Below, piece after piece: positions 17,230 to 25,231 of a stretch of 43,572 nucleotides of DNA (its first letter is position 1; the number at the start of each line of letters is the position of its first letter). Source of the stretch: CAYYTU01 sp964474655 (GTDB lineage Bacteria; Chloroflexota; Anaerolineae; B4-G1); contig CAYYTU010000022.1 of assembly GCA_964474655.1 (NCBI GenBank), positions 1 through 43,572 on the forward strand. The letters run 5' to 3'. A program made the translations under genes and the position numbers. Under the pieces are notes generated by a model. That model was not told the DNA's origin. It worked only from the letters and a program-made list of their open reading frames with translations, and searched no databases.

Positions 17230-18075
17230 TCAAAATGCGATCTCCGCGATCTGCTCGAAGTCGATGTCGAAATCAGTGCCCGCCTCCGACACCGCCTCCT
17301 GTTCACGTTCCTCAAACGGCCCGGCCTCGACGCCCCGCCCGCACAGAGAGCGATAGCGACAGTAACGACAACACCGCTCATCATCGGTGAGTGGGAGCAG
17401 CTCGTCATCGCTCAGGCGCTCAATCGCTTCCCCGATCGCCTCAAGGCGGGCGATCAAACGGCGCTCGTCGGCTTCGTAGCGAACCACGCTATAGTCAAAC
17501 TGCATCGGGGAGCCCGGCGCATTGGCGAACCAGTAGCGCATCATCACCTGATCCGGCTGGATCGATGCCCCGCCGTTGAGCTGAGTCCCAGCGCGGACCA
17601 GCAGGTAAGGGTAGACCCGCGTCTGCCAGCGCTCGGCGAGCCACTCGCGGCGCGGGCGCTGGCGGTTCGTCTTCCAATCGACGATCAAGGCCCGCTTGCC
17701 CCTCTCAAGAGCGATGAGGTCGTACTTCGCCACCAGCCGGGTGCCTGCTATGGGCGCCGAAAGCGTCACCTCGGGGTAGCGGCGGGCGGGCAGATCGGTC
17801 GGCCCTGCCTCCAGATAGTTACGCCACCAGCGGCGCAGGTCCGGGTCGTGGACCGTGCGCGAGAGCTGCTCCACTGCGATGCCGGAAAGATACTGTTGGA
17901 TCAGGCGGTGGAAGGCCGCCCCTTGGCGCCGGTGGTGCTCGTTTTCCAGCGCCGGTTCCGCCTCCAAGGCCGGCCAACGAAGGCGACGCACGTAGCGCAG
18001 CTGGAACCGTCGCGGGCAATCCTCGTAGTCCTGGAGGCTCCCCTGGCTGAACTGTATATCGGTCAATGACGCCAT
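17230..18075 (-). CDS. Stand-alone RecB/Cas4-like PD-(D/E)XK nuclease with Fe-S cysteines
   Basis: A 281-aa DNA nuclease of the RecB/AddB/Cas4 type. Readable active-site elements are the SLQDYEDCPRRFQLRY opening, His56, Glu102, Asp119 in AKYD, Asp133-x-Lys135 in IVDWKTNR and Gln151 in the RWQTRVYPYL motif. Cys20 together with Cys235/236, Cys239 and Cys245 fits the four-cysteine iron-staple that holds a 4Fe-4S cluster in AddB and Cas4. The ATG at 18075 has a GGAG site; a TTG 12 nt upstream is less likely. No helicase domain is attached; helicases lie upstream and RecJ downstream on the same strand. No cas genes are present, so a Cas4 adaptation role is unlikely. Confidence 0.83.
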   Translation of the reverse strand: MASLTDIQFSQGSLQDYEDCPRRFQLRYVRRLRWPALEAEPALENEHHRRQGAAFHRLIQQYLSGIAVEQLSRTVHDPDLRRWWRNYLEAGPTDLPARRYPEVTLSAPIAGTRLVAKYDLIALERGKRALIVDWKTNRQRPRREWLAERWQTRVYPYLLVRAGTQLNGGASIQPDQVMMRYWFANAPGSPMQFDYSVVRYEADERRLIARLEAIGEAIERLSDDELLPLTDDERCCRYCRYRSLCGRGVEAGPFEEREQEAVSEAGTDFDIDFEQIAEIAF

Positions 18076-18122
18076 CCCACACTCCAATTCCCGTTAGGTG
18101 TGTTTCAAATGGGTTGAGCGTT

Positions 18123-18177
18123 GTTTGTAGTGTGCGCTTCAGCGCGCTTTTACGGCGATAAATCGCCTACTACGAAC
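18123..18177. repeat. Palindromic intergenic element with outer and inner inverted repeats
   Basis: Outer arms GTTTGTAGT (18123-18131) and ACTACGAAC (18169-18177) are inverted with one mismatch. Inside lie two small hairpins, GCGC-TTCA-GCGC (18134-18145) and GGCGAT-AA-ATCGCC (18154-18167). It sits in the 230-bp gap between the thymidylate-synthase-like and nuclease genes. The rest of that gap (18178-18305) shows nothing I can name, only a weak minus-strand TTGCGA/TACAAA pair. Confidence 0.6.
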
Positions 18178-18305
18178 CAGATTTGACGCTCGGAGCGAGT
18201 TTGTACCCCGCGTTTTTCGTGTTCGCAAGGAATCTCATCACCATGTTCTTGGCAAGCAGTGAGGCTACAAACCCGCCGGAGCAGAACATCCAACGCAAGC
18301 GCGCC

Positions 18306-19160
18306 CTACGACTCGCGGCCCATCGCAGCTGCCTTCTCCAGAATGGCTGGGATCGCCTCCTCCATAAACGGCTTCATCTCGTCGTAGCGATAGGTCCGCT
18401 GCTCGAAGGTGCGCTCCTCAAGCGCCTCCAGAAGCCGCTCCTCAAACTCCTCGAAGTAGGCGCCGTAGATGTGGTAGCTATCGGCCTGATGGACGTACCG
18501 ACCGACGACAATCTCCTGACCAGAAAGCGCCGAGATCCGCTCGGCGATGCGCACCTGGAGCTGAATCAAGGCGAACATGTTCATAAAGGCGGCTTTGTAG
18601 GCGTCGTTGGAGCGGAACCGGACGTTGGTGTTCAGGTGCCAGCGTCCCTGATCGTCCGGCAGCAAGCGGCACCAGACGCTCTGCATACAGGCCGGATCGT
18701 AGCAGAAGTTATCCTCCCAGACCTTCCAGGTGATCGCCTGGGCCCGCCGTGAGTACGGCGTCTCGGCTAACTTCTGCGCCAACATCTCGATCTGGTCGTA
18801 TGCCCGATCGAGCCCCGGCGCCGAATACTCAAACAGCCGCTGGTGGTACGTATACTCCCAGCGCGTGTCGTCGGGATCGTCGGGGTCGCGAATGCAGTGA
18901 TCCTTGATCCCGTCGAGCACTTCCATCACATATTCCTGGAGGTCCTGCAGCCCGCAGGGAAGGTCTCGATGGAGCATGGGCTCGGCCAGCGGGTCGCGGA
19001 CGACGATGGTCATCGAGGCGTCCTTGCTTGGTGGATCCTCGGCTTTGTCGTACTCAGTTCGGATGTCGCAGCCGTGGTCGTAGACGCTGACCAGGGAGCG
19101 CTCCCAGGCTTCAGCCAGCCCCTCGCCCTCGACCGATAAAACGGGGATGTTACCTTCCAT
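18306..19160 (-). CDS. Thymidylate synthase-like protein (ThyA fold)
   Basis: A 284-aa protein whose C-terminal two thirds follow ThyA: YTYHQRL (res 104-108 region), DQI with SRRAQAITW (137-145, the Arg pair that contacts phosphate across the dimer), nucleophile-position Cys158 in DPACMQSV, RFRSND (181-186), Asn194 at the position that selects dUMP over dCMP, and DSYHIYG (227-233) with the substrate-contacting His230 and Tyr232. The N-terminal part lacks the usual bacterial RTGTGT loop and resembles the archaeal-type forms. It may therefore methylate dUMP or hydroxymethylate a pyrimidine nucleotide. Its start overlaps the end of the UvrD-like helicase gene by 11 nt. That it is the housekeeping enzyme is possible but unproven. 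Confidence 0.75.
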   Translation of the reverse strand: MEGNIPVLSVEGEGLAEAWERSLVSVYDHGCDIRTEYDKAEDPPSKDASMTIVVRDPLAEPMLHRDLPCGLQDLQEYVMEVLDGIKDHCIRDPDDPDDTRWEYTYHQRLFEYSAPGLDRAYDQIEMLAQKLAETPYSRRAQAITWKVWEDNFCYDPACMQSVWCRLLPDDQGRWHLNTNVRFRSNDAYKAAFMNMFALIQLQVRIAERISALSGQEIVVGRYVHQADSYHIYGAYFEEFEERLLEALEERTFEQRTYRYDEMKPFMEEAIPAILEKAAAMGRES

Positions 19161-21525
19161 TCGATGTACTCTCTCTCTTCTCCCGGAATGTCTCCAATGC
19201 GATAAACGGCACCGCCGGCTGCTGATTGCCGCGCCGACCGGTGTTCCACGTGATGATCAGATCCTTACGCGCGCGGGTGATCCCGACGTACAGCAGGCGC
19301 AAACGCTCGGCGGCGTAATCCAGCCGCGCTTCCTGGGTCGCTTCGCCCTCTCGGTAGGCGCCATCGTCCCGTTGGAACGATGGTCCCAACGGGACTTCGC
19401 CCCGTTGGAACGATGGTCCCAACGGGACTTCGCCCCGTTGGAGCGATGGCCCCAACGGGACTTCGCCCCGTTGGAGCGGTGGCCCCAACGGGACTTCGCC
19501 TCGCAAAGCCTCCAGCTGCGCCAGCCCCTCGGCCTCCAGGTTCAGCTGCTCCCGCACGAACCACTTCTCCTGGATGAACTGATCGTGTGGCAGCGCCGAC
19601 GGGAAGTTGTAGTTGTTGACCGACATCAGGTAGACCCGGTCCCACTCCAGCCCCTTCGCCTTGTGGACCGTCGCCACCACGACCTGGCCCTTGTGCGCTC
19701 GGGGATCGAAGCCTGTGTCCTCCCCGCTGAGGCCCAGGAAGCGCCGCTCGTTGCGGGCGATCACGGCCAGCTCATCAGTTAGCTCCGGCAATCGCCAGTC
19801 GGGATGGCGCTCCTTGATCTGCCCCAGCACCACGGCCATCTTGTGCGCGATGGCCAGGTCGGCCGGCTCCTGGAACAGATCCTGGGCCAGTGTCAAGATC
19901 AGTTGGTCGATGGGCAGCTGCGTCGCCTGCTGCCAGCGTCGCACCTTCTGGCGAAACGCATCCAGGTGCTCGCGGAGGCCCAGGTACTGCTCGGGCAACG
20001 TCAACACGTCTAGCCAGTCCCGCCCCAGCCGCGGCCAGAGGAGATCCTCGACCGCGCGGCACTTGCGCAACGCCCCCGCCACCGCATCCAGCCGTCCCTC
20101 TAGTTCCTCGTCGCCGCGGTCGTCGCGCCGCCACACTCGGTAGACGCGGGCCAGCTTGGAGGCGGAGACGGGGTCGGCCAGGTAGTTGATCACGTTGCCC
20201 AGCGCACCGGCCGCCTCGCGGGTCGAGCGGGTGCTGCGCAACAGCTCCACGACCGGGATGTCGCGCCGCTTCAGCTCGTTGACCATCGCGAACCCACGCT
20301 GGTTGCGCGGCACCAGCACGGCCACCGTCGCCTGCGGATGGTCCGGCAGCCAGCGCGCCAGCGAGTCCACCACGGCGCGAATTTCCTCCTGGGGCGTGAA
20401 CTTCCGATCTACGAGACGAACCTCGCCAGCCTTATCGGGCGGGTTGGGTTGAGGATCACTGGGCGGCGTCGGCTCGATGTGCGGCGGCGTCAGCGCTCGT
20501 CGCACGCCCTCAATGGGGTGTTTCTCCTGCGTCCAGTCGATCAGGTAGTTGGCCAGTGTAATGATGCTCCTCGTCGAGCGTCCGGAAGTGGGCAACTCGC
20601 GCGGGTCGACGCCCGGCTCGTCCAGAAAGTCACGCAGAAAATCAGGGCTGGCGGTGGTGAACGTCTCGTAGATGGCTTGGTTGGGGTCGCCGACGCGGAC
20701 CCAGTTGCCGTCCGGCCCGACCAACGTGCGCAGGATCTCCTCCTGCAGCCGGCTGCTATCTTGCGCCTCATCCTCCAGGACGAAGGGCCATTGGTGTCGC
20801 AGCCGCGCCAGCAGCTCCTCGTCCAGCTGCATCGCCTCCAGCGCCAGCCGAATCAGATCGTCGAAATCGACCGCCCCGCGGTAGACCAGCGCCCGCTGGT
20901 AATCGGCGTAGATGGCCCATCCCATCTCGGCCAGGGGCAGCGGCTGGTCGAACCGATCCAGCTGCTCGCGCAGCTCGGTCGGCGTGAGCTGCCAATCCTT
21001 GGCCTGCCGGATGAAGGCCAGCGCGATGTTGCTGACCAGATCCGGCCAGTGCTCCCGCTGGGCCCACTCGCGCTGGCGCTCGTCCAGCTCGGGGGCCAGG
21101 AAATCCTCGATGGCGGCGGGGTGACTGCTCAGCCACGTCTCGGCCGCGTCCCGCCGGGTCCGATTCGCCTCCCGCTCGTCGACGATGTCGAAATCGTCCG
21201 AGAGGCCCACCAGCCCCGGACGCTCCCGCACGATGTCGTGGGACAGGCCGTGCAGCGTGCGCACGCGATAGCCCAGGTGGGGCAGCAGACCTCGCGCCTC
21301 GACGAAGCGCGCCACGCGGTTGGCGAAGTTATCGACAGCCGAGTTGACCAGCGTGACCACCAGTACCTCCTGGTCGTCGTCCAGCTGGTCGCCAGCGACC
21401 AGCTGGGCCGCCAGGGCCGAAAGCGTGATCGTCTTGCCGCTGCCGGGCACGGCGGAGACGCCCATCTTGCCGCCATCGTAGGCCAATACCTTCTGCTGTT
21501 TGGGACGCGGGTCAAATACCGTCAT
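19150..21525 (-). CDS. UvrD/PcrA-like SF1 DNA helicase
   Basis: A 791-aa superfamily-1A 3'-5' helicase. All core motifs are readable: VPGSGKT (res 26-32), the Ia segment VVTLVNSAVDNFANRV, RTLHGLSHD, DEAQD (motif II), VGDPNQAIYETF (III), TVHKAKGLEWD (V) and LLYVGITRARKDL (VI), so it should be active. No nuclease domain is attached. Between motifs V and VI, about residues 676-720, lies an 11-residue repeat (RGEVPLGPxxQ) encoded by a 33-bp palindromic DNA repeat. The start at 21525 follows a GAAGG site in a duplicated 13-bp junction sequence. Neighbours are a degenerate helicase-like gene upstream and the thymidylate-synthase-like gene downstream. Confidence 0.9.
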   Translation of the reverse strand: MTVFDPRPKQQKVLAYDGGKMGVSAVPGSGKTITLSALAAQLVAGDQLDDDQEVLVVTLVNSAVDNFANRVARFVEARGLLPHLGYRVRTLHGLSHDIVRERPGLVGLSDDFDIVDEREANRTRRDAAETWLSSHPAAIEDFLAPELDERQREWAQREHWPDLVSNIALAFIRQAKDWQLTPTELREQLDRFDQPLPLAEMGWAIYADYQRALVYRGAVDFDDLIRLALEAMQLDEELLARLRHQWPFVLEDEAQDSSRLQEEILRTLVGPDGNWVRVGDPNQAIYETFTTASPDFLRDFLDEPGVDPRELPTSGRSTRSIITLANYLIDWTQEKHPIEGVRRALTPPHIEPTPPSDPQPNPPDKAGEVRLVDRKFTPQEEIRAVVDSLARWLPDHPQATVAVLVPRNQRGFAMVNELKRRDIPVVELLRSTRSTREAAGALGNVINYLADPVSASKLARVYRVWRRDDRGDEELEGRLDAVAGALRKCRAVEDLLWPRLGRDWLDVLTLPEQYLGLREHLDAFRQKVRRWQQATQLPIDQLILTLAQDLFQEPADLAIAHKMAVVLGQIKERHPDWRLPELTDELAVIARNERRFLGLSGEDTGFDPRAHKGQVVVATVHKAKGLEWDRVYLMSVNNYNFPSALPHDQFIQEKWFVREQLNLEAEGLAQLEALRGEVPLGPPLQRGEVPLGPSLQRGEVPLGPSFQRGEVPLGPSFQRDDGAYREGEATQEARLDYAAERLRLLYVGITRARKDLIITWNTGRRGNQQPAVPFIALETFREKRESTSNGR
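19366..19500. repeat. In-frame tandem 33-bp palindromic repeat array inside the helicase gene
   Basis: Units begin at 19381, 19414, 19447 and 19480 (the last incomplete), with a leading half-unit at 19366-19380. Across each unit junction CCCGTTGG is followed by CCAACGGG, so every copy can form a hairpin with an 8-bp stem. Units differ by one to three bases. Because 33 is divisible by three the array keeps the reading frame and encodes an 11-residue Gly/Pro repeat on the minus strand. No spacers occur, so it is not a CRISPR. Confidence 0.9.
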
Positions 21526-21527
21526 TC

Positions 21528-21552
21528 GTGAACCTTCACCGTGAACCTTCAC
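21528..21552. repeat. Duplicated 12-bp junction sequence between the two helicase genes
   Basis: GTGAACCTTCAC occurs at 21528-21539 and again at 21541-21552, separated by one C. Each copy is itself an inverted repeat (GTGAA/TTCAC). On the minus strand each carries GAAGG, and the copy nearer the start serves as ribosome site for the helicase at 21525. Confidence 0.7.
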
Positions 21553-23771
21553 TCACGTGACTCGGCTGGCAGCGTGCGCAGCACGCGCTGAATGGCCTGC
21601 AGCAGCGGCCCTTTCTGCTCGTAGCCCTGCTCGCCCAGCTCGCTGAGGCCCAGGTAGATTGCCCGGCGGCAGCGCCGAACCAGCCCCAGCGCCAGGCGAT
21701 AGAGCGCCTCCTCCCGCGCTTCGACCTCATCGGTGTCGGTCCAGATAGCGTCGCGCGGCCAGCGGCGGCTGAGCACGTAGGGGTGCGTCAGCGGCTGGTA
21801 GAGCCGTTCCCACCAGCCCCGCCCGCCCACGTTGAGCCAGAACTGGTAGTCCACCGGGCGGTTGCGGATGATGAAGGTGTAGGCCGGGGCCAGCAGCACC
21901 GCATCCTCCGGCTCCAGCCGCCAGCTGCGGATGTACTGAGCTGCGATCACGCCGTCCTCCACCATCTCCAGATATTCCTGGCCTAAATTGCGCACGCTCA
22001 TTGGCGCTTCTGGCTCCTCCGGCTCGTTATCGTCGGCGGACGACGATACGCTGCTCTCCATCGCCCAGCGAAACTTCCGCACTGATTCGATCAGGTTGGC
22101 CGCTACCTCGCCGGCGTCGTAATCGCGATGGAAGCCGTAGCCCTCTTGGGACAAAAGCTCCCCGAACAGGCGGCTCAAGAAGTGATCGAAAGCTCCAGTG
22201 GATCGGCTGTCCTGCGCTGCCGCTTCGCCGTGCTCCTGCACGTACGCCTCAATCCACGCTCGCAGCCCCTCGTATCGTTCGCCCAGCACGAAGGTGATGC
22301 GCTCCTGCATCGCTGGCTTGATACGGTCGAAGGAGCCGAGCGTGGGCGCACCGTCCTGCACGCGGTAGACGATCTGGGCCAGCAGCTGCGCCCGCACCAG
22401 GTCCATCTCCTCGATGGCCTGCATCAGCGCGTAGGCCACGTCGAAGCGGCCCGGCGTGATCCCCCACGCCGGATGCGCGATGGCGGACAAAGTCAGCAGG
22501 CAATGGGTCGCCGGCTCATCGCGCAGCGCCCGCGAGGGGCGATGGGAACGGGACGGGACACCGCGCTGTTCCAGGCGGTTCGCCAGGGAGAAGCGCAGGG
22601 CGTCGCTCAAGAACGGGGCCAGGACCACGATCTCGCCCGGCGGTACGTCTTTCCGGTGGACCAGCGCGTCGATCTCGTCGGCGATCCAGTCGAGCATCTC
22701 CGGGTAATAGCGGTGATAGCTGTAGCGCAACGCCGCTCTGGCGTCGCCGCTCTCGATCGCTTCCTCCTGGCGCTTCGTCCTCGCTCGCCCCAGACCCTGG
22801 GTCAGCCGCGCGCCAAACGCTTGCACGTTCGACGAGGTGACGAACGACTTGCTGAACGTGACGTGCTGATCACACAGCTCCCGCAAGGTGTAAGCGCCCT
22901 CCGGATCGGCGCCCAGGAAGCACCGGTAGCCCGCCTCGCGATCGTAGATCAGGAGCGCCGACGTCGCGGACGGCAGCCACGCCCGCACCACGTCGTGGGC
23001 CACCGGTGTGTCCTCCTCGACATTGTCCACGATCAGATGGGTATAGCGATCCAGCAGGTAGTCGCGACAGATGGGCCGGGTCCAAAGGTGCTTTGTAAAC
23101 ACTTCGACCTGGAGCGAGAAATCGAGCAGGTTATGATCTAGACAGTACCGGCGGAAGCGATTGGCGCAGATTTGCGCTTGCTCGTAGATACGCTTGCGGC
23201 TCTGCTCGCCGCCCCAGGCTGCCTTCAGGCGATCGCCAATCTCGGTGTACGGGAAGCCGACCACCGCAGCCTTGTTAAGGTCGTCGATGATCTGGCTATA
23301 GAGCCGGTTCCGATCAATGGTCACGCCATCGAAGTAATCATCTTCCTCCAGCAACGGACGGATCAGGCGAGCCATATAATACTGAGCCGTCTCCAACGTG
23401 AGGAAGGTCGGCGGCTGGTAAGGGTGCGCGAAACCAGCCTCCCGGGCCACCAGAAGCCAGAAGCGATCGATCATACGCTGGGCCAGCCCGCCGATGGTGA
23501 GTAGCGTGACCTGGCCTCCGGCATCGACTGTGGGGGAGTGGAGTGCTTCCTGGTAAGGCGCGCCGAGCGTCCGCTGTGGGGTGATGACCAGTACGGTGTG
23601 AGCCGGTACGCCAGCATTGAGCAGATGAAACAGACGCGCCACGCCGGTGGTCGTCTTGCCGGCGCCGGCCGGCCCTTCGAGAAAGAGACGTCCCTCGGCG
23701 GGCAGCGCCACCAGGGCGCGCTGCTGTTCGGATAGCTCAGGTGTCACCGGATGAAGGGCAAGATCAGTCAT
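21549..23771 (-). CDS. Degenerate SF1-helicase-like ATPase
   Basis: A 740-aa protein with an intact Walker A, GPAGAGKTT (res 33-41), and a motif-II equivalent IVDNVEEDTP (247-256) in place of a canonical DEXQ sequence. A later LGADPEGAY stretch sits where motif III is expected. Canonical motifs V and VI are not obvious, so it may bind ATP without being a full helicase, as in AddB. The C-terminal LVRRCRRAIYLGLSELGEQGYEQKG segment looks conserved but I cannot name it. The ATG at 23771 overlaps the TAA of the upstream glycosyltransferase (TAATG), and no ribosome site is visible, which suggests translational coupling. It lies 23 bp upstream of the UvrD-like gene and probably works with it. Confidence 0.65.
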   Translation of the reverse strand: MTDLALHPVTPELSEQQRALVALPAEGRLFLEGPAGAGKTTTGVARLFHLLNAGVPAHTVLVITPQRTLGAPYQEALHSPTVDAGGQVTLLTIGGLAQRMIDRFWLLVAREAGFAHPYQPPTFLTLETAQYYMARLIRPLLEEDDYFDGVTIDRNRLYSQIIDDLNKAAVVGFPYTEIGDRLKAAWGGEQSRKRIYEQAQICANRFRRYCLDHNLLDFSLQVEVFTKHLWTRPICRDYLLDRYTHLIVDNVEEDTPVAHDVVRAWLPSATSALLIYDREAGYRCFLGADPEGAYTLRELCDQHVTFSKSFVTSSNVQAFGARLTQGLGRARTKRQEEAIESGDARAALRYSYHRYYPEMLDWIADEIDALVHRKDVPPGEIVVLAPFLSDALRFSLANRLEQRGVPSRSHRPSRALRDEPATHCLLTLSAIAHPAWGITPGRFDVAYALMQAIEEMDLVRAQLLAQIVYRVQDGAPTLGSFDRIKPAMQERITFVLGERYEGLRAWIEAYVQEHGEAAAQDSRSTGAFDHFLSRLFGELLSQEGYGFHRDYDAGEVAANLIESVRKFRWAMESSVSSSADDNEPEEPEAPMSVRNLGQEYLEMVEDGVIAAQYIRSWRLEPEDAVLLAPAYTFIIRNRPVDYQFWLNVGGRGWWERLYQPLTHPYVLSRRWPRDAIWTDTDEVEAREEALYRLALGLVRRCRRAIYLGLSELGEQGYEQKGPLLQAIQRVLRTLPAESRE

Positions 23772-25213
23772 TACCAGGTGGATTCGTTCATCGTATCTGA
23801 CTTTCCTCTGTAAAGCAGGTAGCCGATCAAAGAGCCTATCACGGTCAGGCCGGCCAGCAACCACGTCGAGCCAGGCACGCGCGTCAAGGGCTTCAACTTA
23901 TCCGGCAGCGCCGCACCAAGCAGCCACTTCGTGGTCTCTTTACGCTCCCCCTTCGATATTTTGATTCTGTCTCTCAATATCTCTCTGACCTCACCGGACG
24001 ACAAGAGATCGACCAGATCATCCATCTTGGCTCCTTGTCGTTCGGTGATCGAGGGCTTTGATTTCTCCTTGATCAGCTTCTGGTAAGCCTGGGCGGTCTC
24101 CGCCACCACATTAGACCAGTCGAGGTGGCTGACGCGATCTCGCGCATTGGCACAGAGCGCCTCGTACGCTTGCTGGGAGAGATTGCAGATGCGCTCGATC
24201 TGCCGCGCGAACTCGGCTGGGTCGGTCTCCTTTGGCAGCCGCTTGCCGACTTCCTCGTCGACCAGCTCGTCGATCGTCTCGTTGGAGAGACCCACCACGG
24301 GCGTGCCAGAGGCCAGGGCCTCAATCACCACCAGGCTCTGCACTTCCATCTTGGAGGCTGAGGTGAAGACGTGTGCGGTTTCCAGGTAGGCCGGGATTTC
24401 TTCGTGCTCCACGTGCCCGACGAAATCTACATTGTCCAGCCCGTGTTCATCACAGAAGTCCCCGAGTCGCTTGCCGTACTCCGGTACCAGCGGCTTCCCG
24501 ACGAGCTGCAAACGGTAATGGTCAGGCAGGTGCCGCATCGCATCGAGCAGATAGGCCTGGTTCTTCCGCTCGGTGATGTAGCCGACAAAGACCAAATTCT
24601 TCTCCCGCGCATCCACGTCGGCGCAACGGCATTGCCCGTATCGCTGCAGATCGCGCCCGTTGGGGATCACGAAGATCTTGCCCTGGTAGCCAAAGTCTCG
24701 CAACGATTCCAGCGCCGGTTGATTGAGGGCCACGATGGCGTCGCAGTTCTCGTAAAAATCGGCCAGGGCGCGCTGGGTCAACGAGCCACTGAGCAAGCTG
24801 CGCAGCACCGCATCCAGGGCCTCACTGGCGCCAAAATCGAGCACCTTTGAGGGCAACACGTGCGATGTATGGACGAAGGGCACCAGGTGTAACCGGGCCC
24901 ACACTTGTCCGATCAAGCCCAGCAAGGTCGGTTCGTGTGCATGCACCACGTCTGGGTCGAAGTCATCGAGGAAATCGAACATCCGGCGCACCGTCTTGCC
25001 AGAAAGAGCCGGCATACGAAACTCCTCGTCGCCGGCGCTGCGCACGCCAAAGACTTTGAGGTCATCGTCGGTCTCGTATAGGCCGGTCGATTCAGCTGGA
25101 CAGATCATCACGGTCTCATGATGGCGGGCAAACTGGTGTGCCAGCTCGTGGGCCACGCGGCCTTCCCCGCCGCCCATCCCTTGCTTGAACAATGATATGA
25201 AGACGACTTTCAT
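23771..25213 (-). CDS. GT4-family glycosyltransferase with C-terminal membrane anchor
   Basis: A 480-aa GT-B enzyme. The N-terminal domain opens MKVVFISLFKQGMGGGEGR with a nucleotide-fold glycine cluster, and the donor-binding domain has FVGYITERKN, FVGHVEHEEIPAYL and the EX7E motif EVQSLVVIE followed by ALASGTPVVG. It most resembles lipid glucosyltransferases of the diacylglycerol type. Unusually, a linker of about 70 residues and a hydrophobic helix (STWLLAGLTVIGSLIGYLLY) close the protein, which would anchor it in the membrane. A GAGGAG site precedes the ATG. It sits between a sulfotransferase and the helicase-like gene, so it marks the join between envelope and DNA-processing genes. Confidence 0.82.
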   Translation of the reverse strand: MKVVFISLFKQGMGGGEGRVAHELAHQFARHHETVMICPAESTGLYETDDDLKVFGVRSAGDEEFRMPALSGKTVRRMFDFLDDFDPDVVHAHEPTLLGLIGQVWARLHLVPFVHTSHVLPSKVLDFGASEALDAVLRSLLSGSLTQRALADFYENCDAIVALNQPALESLRDFGYQGKIFVIPNGRDLQRYGQCRCADVDAREKNLVFVGYITERKNQAYLLDAMRHLPDHYRLQLVGKPLVPEYGKRLGDFCDEHGLDNVDFVGHVEHEEIPAYLETAHVFTSASKMEVQSLVVIEALASGTPVVGLSNETIDELVDEEVGKRLPKETDPAEFARQIERICNLSQQAYEALCANARDRVSHLDWSNVVAETAQAYQKLIKEKSKPSITERQGAKMDDLVDLLSSGEVREILRDRIKISKGERKETTKWLLGAALPDKLKPLTRVPGSTWLLAGLTVIGSLIGYLLYRGKSDTMNESTW

Positions 25214-25231
25214 AGTCTCCTCGATAAGTTC

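Noticed and set aside
19366..19500. CRISPR array
   Set aside because: The units are directly adjacent without unique spacers, are coding in frame, and no cas operon is present. The Cas4-like nuclease at 17230 reads as a RecB/AddB-type recombination protein.
20338..21531. A 397-codon + strand frame opposite the UvrD-like helicase gene
   Set aside because: The minus strand encodes all helicase motifs; the + frame has no domain-like sequence and an amino acid composition typical of shadow frames.
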